Shown here in pieces: positions 52,436-61,019 of a DNA stretch of 64,000 bases. The DNA is taken from contig JANXWC010000064.1 in assembly GCA_025351355.1 (NCBI GenBank), positions 62,001 through 126,000 on the forward strand. Reading direction: 5' to 3'. Source of the stretch: Hyphomicrobiaceae bacterium. Lineage in GTDB: Bacteria > Pseudomonadota > Alphaproteobacteria > Rhizobiales > Hyphomicrobiaceae. Within the stretch, counting starts at the first letter, position 1. Each line of letters starts with the position of its first letter. The notes below the pieces were generated by a model. The model was not told where the DNA came from and ran no database searches. It saw only the letters and a program-made list of their open reading frames with translations. The translations under genes and the position numbers were made by a program.

Positions 52436-53455
52436 TCACGCGCTCGGCCCGCGAACGGGCAATCCGGTGATCAGGTTCTGCGGCTTCACCCGGATGATCC
52501 GGTTGGGCGTCATGCCGAGGATGAGATACACCGGCTTGCCCGCTACTTTCTCCAGCATATCCGACGGTTCGTCGAACGTCAGCTGGAACAGCGCGACGAT
52601 CCGCTCGCGACCATTTTCGGTTGGTTCTTCGCCCTTCCAAAGCGCATTGCCGATGCGTGTGCCTTCCTGATCGAGTCCGACGAACCAGACCCAGGCCGCG
52701 TCCGTCAAGTCATGCATGGGTGCGACCGTCACAGCCAGGCCGTGCATATGCCGGACCCATCTGGCAATCACGGTGGCGAACGCATCCCGCCCCCGCTGTC
52801 CCGTGCGAAAATCCATGGCCATGTGGTGGGCGTCGCTGTGGCCGAAGTAATCCTCGGCATTGCCGTGGCCCAAGACATCGAGCGTTCGCGCTTTTGCATC
52901 GCCGAAAATAGCCACCAGCGGCGACGTCTGATCGACGACGTTGGCGCCATCGACCAGTTCCTCGTCGGCGAGCAGCATCACGCCATCCTTGATGCTCAGC
53001 CTCTGCGTGCGGAACAGCAACTCCGCGGCACGCAGCACGAACGGATCGGTCTCGCCGTCAAAAATGTTGCGCGCCAGCACATGCACGAGCTGGTTTAGGA
53101 ACAGTGGCGGCGTGGTCACGGTGCGCGCGCGAACGAGGCTCAAATAGGCGGCTTCCAGCGTCGGCGCGCCGAGCAGCGCATCGCGAAAGGCAACCAGCAA
53201 GCGCCAGTTCTCGCGCGCATCGCGATCGCGGATGGCGCTGATTTCGCCTGTCGTAATAGATAGCCGCGGTTCGCTCGCCAGCTTTACATAGATCTCCCGT
53301 TCGGCGTCACAGGCATCGTCGGGCGGGATCACTTCGGGGCGGGCCAGATAGACGCGCAGGAATTCGTCCGTCAACACCAGACGACCATCGGCGTCGTGAT
53401 CGAGCAGGTGGTGACCGCTCGACAACCAGAAATCGCGCGTTGCAGCCTCCGTCAT
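52436..53455 (-). CDS. DUF6352 family protein
   Basis: A 339-residue protein of a family seen beside formate dehydrogenase genes. Early conserved segments are DFWLSSGHHLLDHDADGRL and FLRVYLARPE; later RAAELLFRTQRLSI and HSDAHHMAMDFR, the latter rich in His. No known catalytic motif. The ATG at 53455 overlaps the DUF6505 gene by four bases, supporting this start over the longer frame. Confidence 0.8.
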   Translation of the reverse strand: MTEAATRDFWLSSGHHLLDHDADGRLVLTDEFLRVYLARPEVIPPDDACDAEREIYVKLASEPRLSITTGEISAIRDRDARENWRLLVAFRDALLGAPTLEAAYLSLVRARTVTTPPLFLNQLVHVLARNIFDGETDPFVLRAAELLFRTQRLSIKDGVMLLADEELVDGANVVDQTSPLVAIFGDAKARTLDVLGHGNAEDYFGHSDAHHMAMDFRTGQRGRDAFATVIARWVRHMHGLAVTVAPMHDLTDAAWVWFVGLDQEGTRIGNALWKGEEPTENGRERIVALFQLTFDEPSDMLEKVAGKPVYLILGMTPNRIIRVKPQNLITGLPVRGPSA

Positions 53456-54027
53456 GACGACCGCGCCGGTGTGCTGCGACCTGCCGCAACGGTTGCCGCC
53501 AGATCGAACGTGTCGCCGTCGCCGCCCTGATGGTCCTCGACCACTGCAAAGGCGCCGGCACTGCACGGCATGGCCGTCGCCTGCTTGGCGTCGGCCGCGT
53601 GAAAGGTGCGGAATTGTTCGGAGATCTCGCCGCCGGCGGTCACGCTGCGATGCACGGCGACCAAGGTCTGCACGGAATGCTCGGCGAGGCTCGCCGCAAA
53701 GGCCAGCTCTTCGTCTGCGGCAGCGCGAGCGGCCTCGAGCGTCGGCGCACCCTGCTCTGCCATCAGGTAAGCGGCGAGGCTCTCGCGCGCTGCTGCCCGC
53801 TCATCGTCGCCGGCCTCGACGACGACCGCCAGCGTCGACCAGCCGAATGAGCCGAGGCCCAGAAACCCCGCACGAAACGCCTGTTTGGATCGCCCTTCAA
53901 GTTTGCTCGGGTCTTGGTCCCAGAACATGAACGCGCCCGAGACGACCCATTCCCCGGCCGCGGCGGCACGCTCGAAAACGTAGGTATCCGATGCATCGAG
54001 ACGGATGGCGCGCAGAAGTTTTTGCAT
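53452..54027 (-). CDS. DUF6505 family protein
   Basis: A 191-residue protein starting MQKLLRAIRLDASDTYVFE. It has a beta-rich first half (GEWVVSGAFMFWDQDP, GLGSFGWSTLAVV) and an Ala/Glu-rich helical second half. No enzymatic motif. It is coupled with DUF6352 and lies 25 bases after a ligase-like gene, in the same minus-strand accessory operon. Confidence 0.8.
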   Translation of the reverse strand: MQKLLRAIRLDASDTYVFERAAAAGEWVVSGAFMFWDQDPSKLEGRSKQAFRAGFLGLGSFGWSTLAVVVEAGDDERAAARESLAAYLMAEQGAPTLEAARAAADEELAFAASLAEHSVQTLVAVHRSVTAGGEISEQFRTFHAADAKQATAMPCSAGAFAVVEDHQGGDGDTFDLAATVAAGRSTPARSS

Positions 54028-54052
54028 GATAAAAGCCTTGCAGCCCTATAGT

Positions 54053-54793
54053 TTACAGCCAGGGTTGCCCGGTGTCTGGATCAAGCCATTGGGGCACATC
54101 CAGTGCCTCCGTCAAGGGCTGGCGGACCACCTCCTTCACCGTGGCTAACCGGCGCTCCAACAGATCGCCATTGCGTTCCAGCCCGCGCCGCAGGCCTTTG
54201 GTCGCGGGCATGCGGGCCAGGAAACGCTCGGCCACTGACTTGAAGCCGTCGGCACGCCAGCCGTCAAACCCCGCCATCAGGTGTCGCGTGAAACTCGCCA
54301 GCACGTCCTCGCTGTGCAAGAGATTAAACCCCTCGGCCTCCAGACTGGTGCCGCGCGAGAAGCTTTGCCACGTCGTCATGGGGACGCTGCCGCGCAGTTG
54401 CAGCCCCACGACGAGCCAGTCCGGTACATCGGTATCAGCGGCGTCGCGTGGTGCGGCCAACCGGCAACCGCCGACGATGCCGCCATCTAACAAGATCGTG
54501 TCGGGCCAACTGAACTGTAGAGCCTTTTCCGGTGCACAGTATTGCCCGAGCGCATCGGCTGCCGCGTTCATGACGGCAAACAGCGCACAGCGCGCTTCGG
54601 CGAGTGGTTGCTCCGGCTCCAGCACGACAGCCGTTTCGATGCTGTCCAGCCGCCGGACCCATACCAGCGTGCCCGCCCCCTCGGTTGCGGCCACGCCTTG
54701 AGCATGGGCGAAGGCGTCGCCATGTTCCCTGAGCCGGATCTCGCTAAATCCGGGCGGCAGGTCGAGCTTGTGTTTGTCGCTGTTTGTGGTCAT
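54053..54793 (-). CDS. Biotin/lipoate protein ligase-like protein with DUF4444
   Basis: A 246-residue protein with a ligase-like fold (LPPGFSEIRLREHGDAFAHA, SWPDTILLDGGIVGGCRLA) and a C-terminal tail typical of DUF4444. The gene occurs in formate dehydrogenase clusters, but the substrate of this branch is unknown. Start is the ATG at 54793. It is divergent from the ferredoxin-like gene, with the two starts only about 65 bases apart. Confidence 0.75.
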   Translation of the reverse strand: MTTNSDKHKLDLPPGFSEIRLREHGDAFAHAQGVAATEGAGTLVWVRRLDSIETAVVLEPEQPLAEARCALFAVMNAAADALGQYCAPEKALQFSWPDTILLDGGIVGGCRLAAPRDAADTDVPDWLVVGLQLRGSVPMTTWQSFSRGTSLEAEGFNLLHSEDVLASFTRHLMAGFDGWRADGFKSVAERFLARMPATKGLRRGLERNGDLLERRLATVKEVVRQPLTEALDVPQWLDPDTGQPWL

Positions 54794-54858
54794 GCCAAGT
54801 AACAATAAGCAACCTGTGCCCGCAGCACCAGTGCAGCCATTTCGGACCAACGCCTCCC

Positions 54859-56958
54859 ATGACCACGCCTGCCAAGCCCATGCCGTCATCACCGCAAGCC
54901 CAGCCCGGCCGCACCGTGCTCGTTTGCTCGTGCGAAAAGTCGATGCCGCTCGATCTCCAGGCGCTCGCCAAGGGCTTGAAGAACGTGCGGCTGGTGGCGG
55001 CCGATCATCTCTGTGGGCCCGAACTCGGCACGTTTCGCGCAGCGGCCGAGCGCGGCACCGTAACTGTCGCGTGCACCGCGCAACGGGCGCTGTTCGAAGA
55101 CTTGGCCGAAGACGAGCGCCTGCCGGCGGCGCTGGCATTCGCCAATGTGCGCGAGACCGCCGGCTGGGCCGCCGAGGCCTCCCAAGCCGGTCCCAAGATG
55201 GCGGCACTGCTGGCCATGGCAACGACGCCCGACACGCCACCTACCGCTGTCACCTACACCAGCGACGGCGTGACACTGATCTACGGTCCCGCAACCATCG
55301 CGCTGGAAGTGGCCGCACAACTTAAAGACCGGCTCGATATCACCGTGCTGCTGTCCGATCATGCGCCGGCAACGCCGCCCGCAGCGCAGGACTTTCCGAT
55401 CCGCCGGGGCCGCATCGTCTCCGTGCAAGGCCATCTCGGTTCCTATGAAATCAAGCTCGACGGGTATGCCTCGCCAGCGCCGTCGTCGCGCAAAGTTCTG
55501 ATCTTCGGTCAGCCTCGCAACGGTGCCGTCTCCAAGGCCGACGTGCTGATCGATCTGTCCGGTGGCAAACCGCTGCTGACGACTGCGCCGGATCGCGCCG
55601 GCTATCTGCGTGCCGATCCGGCGGATCCGCTGGCCGTGCAGAAGCTGGTGTTCAAGGCCGCCGATCTCGTCGGCACGTTCGACAAGCCGCGCTATATCGA
55701 ATTTCACGCGGAACTGTGCGCGCACAGCCGCTCGCGCAAGGTGGGCTGCACTCGGTGTCTGGATCTTTGCCCGGTTGGCGCGATCACGCCGGCAGGGGAC
55801 GCCGTGGCCATCGATCCGCACATCTGCGAGGGGTGTGGGCAGTGCGCTGCCGCCTGTCCGACCGGCGCTGCCGCTTATGCACTGCCGGCGGTCGACGCGT
55901 TGCTGCAAAAGATCAGGCTGGGCGCGCAGGCCTATCACGAGGCGGGTGGAACGGCAGGGCATCTGCTGCTGCACGATCGCCCGCACGGCGCGCCGCTGAT
56001 CGATGCGGCCGCCCGCTTCGGTGACGGTCTACCCGCGCACGTCGTGCCGTTGGAGGTCAACGAGGTCACGCAAATCGGTCTCGAGACGGTGCTCGCTGCC
56101 ATCGCCTACGGTTATCACGGCGTGCGTCTGTTGACGCGCGCCAAGCCCCGGCACGATATCGCCGGCCTCCGCCAGACAGTTGCGACAGCGCAGGCCATTC
56201 TGACGGGTCTGGGCTTCGCCGCGGATGCCGTTTCGCTGCTCGAGACCGACGATCCCGACGCCATGAGCGAGGTGCTGGGTCGTATTGGTTTGGCGGCAAC
56301 ACCGCGAGCCCGCTCTTCTTTTGCGGCCATCGGCAGCAAGCGCGATCTGTTGAAGCTGGCGTTGCGCGAATTGCACCGCACCTCGCCCGCACCTGTGCAA
56401 AGCGTAGCATTGCCGCGCGGCGCTCCGCTCGGCGGCTTGGACATCCGCACCGATGGCTGCACGCTGTGCCTGTCCTGCGTCTCGGCATGTCCCACGAGCG
56501 CGTTGGGCGACGCCGCCGACAAGCCACTGCTGTCGTTTGACGAGAGCCTGTGCGTACAGTGTGGATTGTGCGCGGCAACCTGCCCCGAGCAGGTCATCAA
56601 ACTGGCGCCGCGTGTCGATTTTGGCGCCTTCGATGCCGGCCGCGTCACGGTCAAGCAGGAAGAGCCGTTCCACTGCATAAGCTGCGGTACGGCGTTCGGC
56701 GTCAAGTCGACGATCGAGCGCGTTACCGCGAAACTGGCAGACAAGCACTGGATGTATTCGGGCGCGCACCAGTCGCGCATCGACCTGATCAAAAAATGCG
56801 ATACGTGCCGGGTGGAGGCGATGACCAACGCTGGCTTCGATCCCTACGCAGCAACGTCACGGCCGGCGGCCAAGACCAGCGACGACTACTTCCGGGAACG
56901 AGAGATCGCCGAGCGCGCGGCCGCCATGCAAGCCAAGATCGACAAGGGCGAAGTTTGA
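54859..56958 (+). CDS. Multi-cluster 4Fe-4S binding protein of the formate dehydrogenase locus
   Basis: A 699-residue cytoplasmic protein. An N-terminal half with no known motif carries CSCEKSMPLDLQ and DHLCGPELGTF. A ferredoxin pair follows in the middle (CTRCLDLCPVGAI, CEGCGQCAAACPTGA), and a second near the end (CTLCLSCVSACPTSA, CVQCGLCAATCPEQV). A further Cys pair, HCISCGTAFG, and KCDTCRVE close the protein. This points to four [4Fe-4S] clusters plus additional Cys sites. The frame is open from 54784; the ATG at 54859 is used because the conserved part begins there. It may carry electrons for cofactor maturation. Confidence 0.8.
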   Translation: MTTPAKPMPSSPQAQPGRTVLVCSCEKSMPLDLQALAKGLKNVRLVAADHLCGPELGTFRAAAERGTVTVACTAQRALFEDLAEDERLPAALAFANVRETAGWAAEASQAGPKMAALLAMATTPDTPPTAVTYTSDGVTLIYGPATIALEVAAQLKDRLDITVLLSDHAPATPPAAQDFPIRRGRIVSVQGHLGSYEIKLDGYASPAPSSRKVLIFGQPRNGAVSKADVLIDLSGGKPLLTTAPDRAGYLRADPADPLAVQKLVFKAADLVGTFDKPRYIEFHAELCAHSRSRKVGCTRCLDLCPVGAITPAGDAVAIDPHICEGCGQCAAACPTGAAAYALPAVDALLQKIRLGAQAYHEAGGTAGHLLLHDRPHGAPLIDAAARFGDGLPAHVVPLEVNEVTQIGLETVLAAIAYGYHGVRLLTRAKPRHDIAGLRQTVATAQAILTGLGFAADAVSLLETDDPDAMSEVLGRIGLAATPRARSSFAAIGSKRDLLKLALRELHRTSPAPVQSVALPRGAPLGGLDIRTDGCTLCLSCVSACPTSALGDAADKPLLSFDESLCVQCGLCAATCPEQVIKLAPRVDFGAFDAGRVTVKQEEPFHCISCGTAFGVKSTIERVTAKLADKHWMYSGAHQSRIDLIKKCDTCRVEAMTNAGFDPYAATSRPAAKTSDDYFREREIAERAAAMQAKIDKGEV

Positions 56959-56966
56959 GACCCGTC

Positions 56967-58268
56967 TCACGGCACCGTTACGCGCGTGAGCCAGTCGACC
57001 AGCGCCTTGCGGTCTTCGGGATCGGTGATGCGCTGCTCGGGCATTTTGGTGCCCGGCGTATATTTGGTCGGGCCTTGCTCGAACAACTCGGCGATCGTCG
57101 CGGGTGACCAGACGATGTTCATGCCCACTAACGCCGCCGAATAGGTGTAGTCGCTGCGCGCCGCGATATGCCGGCCCATGATCCGATACAACGTCGGACC
57201 TGCGAGGTTGGTGTCTTGCGCGGTGACACCATGACACGCGGCACAGGCACGGAACACGATCGCGCCCCGCTCGCGGCGATCCGCCATGTCGGGCGGCGGG
57301 ACAGTGGCAATCGAAGGGCTGCTGGCCGCACCCGTGCGCGCGTCGAAGCGGCGCACCGCCCGATCACCGCTACCGGTAAACACGTCACGACCATCTTTCG
57401 AAAAGGCAATGGCCCACACCGGCAGGCCCGGACTGGGTGGCGTCTGCTTCACCTGGCGGGTCGCCAAGTCAATCAGCGTTAATGGCGTGCGCAAGCCACC
57501 CACCGCCGCTGTCGTACCGTCAGGTGAGAGGGCGATCGCTGTCAGCGGGCCGTCGAGGTTGGCAATGTCGCTGACCGCCAGCAACGTCTCGTCCAAGGCG
57601 CGCACGCCGCCATCGGCCGCGGCCAGCAAAACTGTGCCGGTGGAGCCGCGCACCATCGCGTTGGCCGGCTGTTCGAGTTTGACAATGCGCGCCGCTCCGC
57701 TGCTCCCAATCGGGGTTAAGCGCAACGTACCATCGTGGCTGGCACTGATAACCGTCGCACCATCGCTGCTGAACAACACGCTGGTAATCGGCGCCGCATG
57801 TTCCGCGAGGATGCGGCTCGGCCCCTGCGCCGGCCATAGCCGCACCGTACGGTCCCATCCGCCGCTGGCCACGGTTACGCCGTCCGGTGCGACCGCCAGC
57901 GACGACACCGCCTCCGTATGTCCGGCAACCACCGTCGGCTCAGCCGCTGTCGCGGTGCACCAGGTTACGATCCGGCCGTCCTCGCCGCCGGAAACGAGGC
58001 ATCCGTCGGGCCTTGCTACAAGCGCGTTGACGGCCGTTCCATGGTGCCGCCCGATTCGTTGGGCGCGCCCGTTCTTGAGGTTCCAGGCGATAACGGTGCT
58101 GTCGAAACTCGCCGACGCCAGCAACTCTTCGGAAACGACGGCGAGCGCGCGTACCGGGCCGCCATGGGCGCGCATATCGCCGTCCGGCAATTGGCTTACG
58201 CTCGCGGTCGGCAGCAGCCCCCACGCCAGCAGCGACAACACGCCGGATAACCGAGACCGCAATTTCAT
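56967..58268 (-). CDS. WD40 repeat protein fused to a c-type cytochrome
   Basis: A 433-residue exported protein. A signal peptide (about 1-26) is followed by roughly seven WD40-like repeats (for example SLAVAPDGVTVASGGWDRTVRLW), forming a beta-propeller over residues 30-325. A monoheme cytochrome c domain follows, with CAACH at 342-346 and a likely axial Met in GTKMPEQ. It lies convergent with the ferredoxin-like gene. The combination suggests a periplasmic electron carrier docked on a propeller; partner unknown. Confidence 0.88.
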   Translation of the reverse strand: MKLRSRLSGVLSLLAWGLLPTASVSQLPDGDMRAHGGPVRALAVVSEELLASASFDSTVIAWNLKNGRAQRIGRHHGTAVNALVARPDGCLVSGGEDGRIVTWCTATAAEPTVVAGHTEAVSSLAVAPDGVTVASGGWDRTVRLWPAQGPSRILAEHAAPITSVLFSSDGATVISASHDGTLRLTPIGSSGAARIVKLEQPANAMVRGSTGTVLLAAADGGVRALDETLLAVSDIANLDGPLTAIALSPDGTTAAVGGLRTPLTLIDLATRQVKQTPPSPGLPVWAIAFSKDGRDVFTGSGDRAVRRFDARTGAASSPSIATVPPPDMADRRERGAIVFRACAACHGVTAQDTNLAGPTLYRIMGRHIAARSDYTYSAALVGMNIVWSPATIAELFEQGPTKYTPGTKMPEQRITDPEDRKALVDWLTRVTVP

Positions 58269-58329
58269 CGATACGCCCCTGATCCGCTGCGTGCGTACGC
58301 TTCCGCCGTCGCAGCCAGCTTAGGCGCGA

Positions 58330-60660
58330 TCACGCAAAATGGAAATTCCCCGCCGCCAGCGCGGACGCGACGCCGACCAAGGTGATCGAATTGCCACCGG
58401 CAAGAGCCGAAGTAATAACATCGTTGCCGTTGACGATCGTCTGCGTGATGTCGCCGAGGCTATGGATGTTCAACGCTGCCAACGCCGTCATATCAATGAT
58501 GTTGCCGGTGCCCGCAGACCAATCCTGGATCGAGTCGGCGCCCCATGCGATTTGGAACTGGAACGTGTTGGCGCCGGCGCCGCCAAATAGATAATCGTTG
58601 CCGGCACCACCCTTGAGCGTATCGTTGCCGGATGCGCCGTACAGATAAACCGTGCTGTTTGCGGCCGAGAAATCGACGGAATTCGTACCGCCATTAAGGA
58701 CCACTTCCTGGATGTTGGAGGCGAGCGGGCCGGTGCCATAGGTCAGCGCGACATTCTGCTGCAGCAGGATGACGTTATTGAAGGCACCGGCGCCATGCAC
58801 GGTGTCGAGCGTGTCGATGTAATAGACGTTGTTGGACGTGCCCGTGCCGCCGTTCATGACGTCGCTGCCGCCACTGCCGCCGATGAAGACGTTGGTGCCG
58901 CCCGTGCCGCCGTTCAGCGTGTTGTTGCCGCCGAGGCCGAACAGATATCCGCCGCCCGATCCGAGGGACAGCGTGTCATCGCCGGCGGCGCCATAGAGAT
59001 ACAAAAAGTTGCTCGAACCTGCGCCGGTGACCGTATTGGTGCCGCCGTTGAGGATGACCTCTTGCACGTTCGACGTGCCGAGACCGCTGATCGATACGCC
59101 GTTGGACAATTCGATCATCACGTTGAACGCGCCGGCGCCATTCACGGTGTCGCCGGGGTTGACGTAGAAAAAGTTGGTCGCAGTGCCGCCGCCGCCGTTC
59201 ATGACATTGGTGCCGCCGGAATCGACGAGGAAGTTGGCAGCGTTTGCGCCACCATTCAGCACGTTGCTGCCGCCACCGCCGAACGCAAAGCCGCCGCCCG
59301 ATCCGAGCGTCAGCGTGTCGTTGCCGACGGAACCGTAAATGAAGATTTGGCTGGTGTCCCCGGTGGCATCAACAATGTTGTTGCCGACGTTGGTAATGAC
59401 TTCGGATATGCCGGTGAAATTGCCGCCATAGGTCAATGAAACGCCAGACGTCAATTCGATCAGGTAGTCGAACCCACCGCCGCCGGAGACGGTGTCGACG
59501 CCCTTCGCATAAATAACGTCGCCGGCTGCACTGCCGGTGATCGTATCGGTCAGTCCGTTGGCGATGATGGTGCCACCGGCTGAACTGACCAGCGTCAGGT
59601 TGTTGACGTTGTTGGCGAGCGTGTAGTTGAAATAACTGGATGCGGTGACGGACAGCGCATAAGGCGACGCGATAAGCGCCAATGCGCCCGCGTCGCTGGT
59701 CACCTGAGCAGCCGTTACCGAGACTTTGCCACCGCCGGAAACCGTCACCGAACCGAGTTCCGATGCAGCCGCGATCTGCTGCAACTGATCGAGGCCCGAC
59801 GAGATATTGGCGGCTGTGTCAACCACGGCAATCGCCGACGAAATCGAATTGGCGCTAAAAGCGGCCACCGCTTGCGCCACCGTGTAGGTTGTGGGCGCCA
59901 ACGCGAAACCGATCGCATCCATGATCTTCAGATCGAGCGGCGTGAGTGAATTGGAGTTGGGCTGAGCAAATGCGTCGTAAGGATCGTTCAGCACGTCGGA
60001 GGCCAAGTCGCCATAGTCTGACGTCGTGGCATAATTCGCCAGATTGGTGTTGCCACCGTCGATGGAAAAGTATTGCTGCTTCGTTGCGCCGGTGCTGCCG
60101 TCGTAAACATGCACGCCGGGTGCATTGAAGCGGAACAGGTCGAGAATGCCGTAAGAGGCGTAGCCCGACGTGCGCCCCATGGCATGGGTGATTTCATGCA
60201 GCGCCACCGCAACCCACTGGTTGGCGGACCAGCCGGTGCCGATGCCAATTTCACCATCGATGCCGCTGTCGTTGGCGGCAACGCCGCCAGTCGTGATGCC
60301 GAGGGCCTTTTCCTGCGCCCGCCATACCGCGAGACTGCCATTGTTGTTCGGATTTTGAGCGGTGTTAAGCGAGGCGTAGGCCGCGCTGTCGGTGGCGCTG
60401 CTTGAACTGGCGAGCAACGCGTTTTTGACGGTCGCAAAACTACTAAAAAACCCGACGTCAGGCCCGCCCAAGGCAGAGTTGGCGCCGACAGCGGAACTGA
60501 CACCGTTCGAGCCGGTAATTTCGCCGTAACCCACTTTGATATTAATGGTTACGTTGTTGCTGAACGCCGCCGAGATGATGTTTGCTGCGGTCTGCATCGC
60601 GGTCAGAAAGCCGGCCGGCGCAGAACTTACGCTGCTGTTCAGGACAAGATTGAGCTTCAT
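58330..60660 (-). CDS. Secreted RTX-type metalloprotease (NF038122-like)
   Basis: A 776-residue protein without an N-terminal signal. Zinc site HEITH at residues 155-159, in VALHEITHAMGR, lies in a protease domain of about 250 residues. The rest consists of long Gly/Asn/Asp-rich repeats; around residues 450-720 a unit of roughly 100 residues recurs (NVQEVILNGGTNTV, then YLYGAAGDDTLSLGSGG), ending in true RTX nonapeptides GGAGNDYLFGGAGANTF. The C-terminus is hydrophobic and Asp/Glu-poor, typical of type I secretion. No secretion genes are close. Substrate unknown. Confidence 0.85.
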   Translation of the reverse strand: MKLNLVLNSSVSSAPAGFLTAMQTAANIISAAFSNNVTINIKVGYGEITGSNGVSSAVGANSALGGPDVGFFSSFATVKNALLASSSSATDSAAYASLNTAQNPNNNGSLAVWRAQEKALGITTGGVAANDSGIDGEIGIGTGWSANQWVAVALHEITHAMGRTSGYASYGILDLFRFNAPGVHVYDGSTGATKQQYFSIDGGNTNLANYATTSDYGDLASDVLNDPYDAFAQPNSNSLTPLDLKIMDAIGFALAPTTYTVAQAVAAFSANSISSAIAVVDTAANISSGLDQLQQIAAASELGSVTVSGGGKVSVTAAQVTSDAGALALIASPYALSVTASSYFNYTLANNVNNLTLVSSAGGTIIANGLTDTITGSAAGDVIYAKGVDTVSGGGGFDYLIELTSGVSLTYGGNFTGISEVITNVGNNIVDATGDTSQIFIYGSVGNDTLTLGSGGGFAFGGGGSNVLNGGANAANFLVDSGGTNVMNGGGGTATNFFYVNPGDTVNGAGAFNVMIELSNGVSISGLGTSNVQEVILNGGTNTVTGAGSSNFLYLYGAAGDDTLSLGSGGGYLFGLGGNNTLNGGTGGTNVFIGGSGGSDVMNGGTGTSNNVYYIDTLDTVHGAGAFNNVILLQQNVALTYGTGPLASNIQEVVLNGGTNSVDFSAANSTVYLYGASGNDTLKGGAGNDYLFGGAGANTFQFQIAWGADSIQDWSAGTGNIIDMTALAALNIHSLGDITQTIVNGNDVITSALAGGNSITLVGVASALAAGNFHFA

Positions 60661-61019
60661 GAGTTTCCCCCGCGGCCACAGCGCGATTCAGACATCAAAT
60701 GTATCTCGATGTCGTGAATTTATTGACTAAAATCCGGCGCAACCGACGAACTTCTGCACACCGAATTTCGCGCGGCATTAACTATCATTTGATTGCGCGG
60801 GCCGCCAGGGAGGACGTGTTGATTGTTGCGCTGGAGTAATCAAGAGGGCACGGAAACAGTCAAATCAAAGTCTTTTCATCGACTTATTTGAAGGTTGTAA
60901 AAAAATAACAATGCAATCATTGGTTTGTCGATGTAGACGGGCAGTACCGACGCGGCTAACAGAAAGAACTTGGCCGCCTGAGCGGTGATCGAACCTCGGT
61001 TTTTCCTGACACGGGCTGG
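60661..61019. other. Divergent AT-rich intergenic region
   Basis: About 360 bases between the divergent protease and glycosyltransferase genes. It is AT-rich, with stretches such as GTAAAAAAATAACAATGC, and should contain both promoters. No gene was recognised. Confidence 0.5.

Noticed and set aside
57286-58323. Plus-strand open frame of 345 codons opposite the WD40-cytochrome c gene
   Set aside because: Shadow of WD40 repeats; Ser/Pro/Arg-rich without a fold signature.
58600-59420. Regularly spaced repeats that might suggest a CRISPR array
   Set aside because: They are in-frame, imperfect protein repeats of the RTX-type metalloprotease, not direct DNA repeats with unique spacers.
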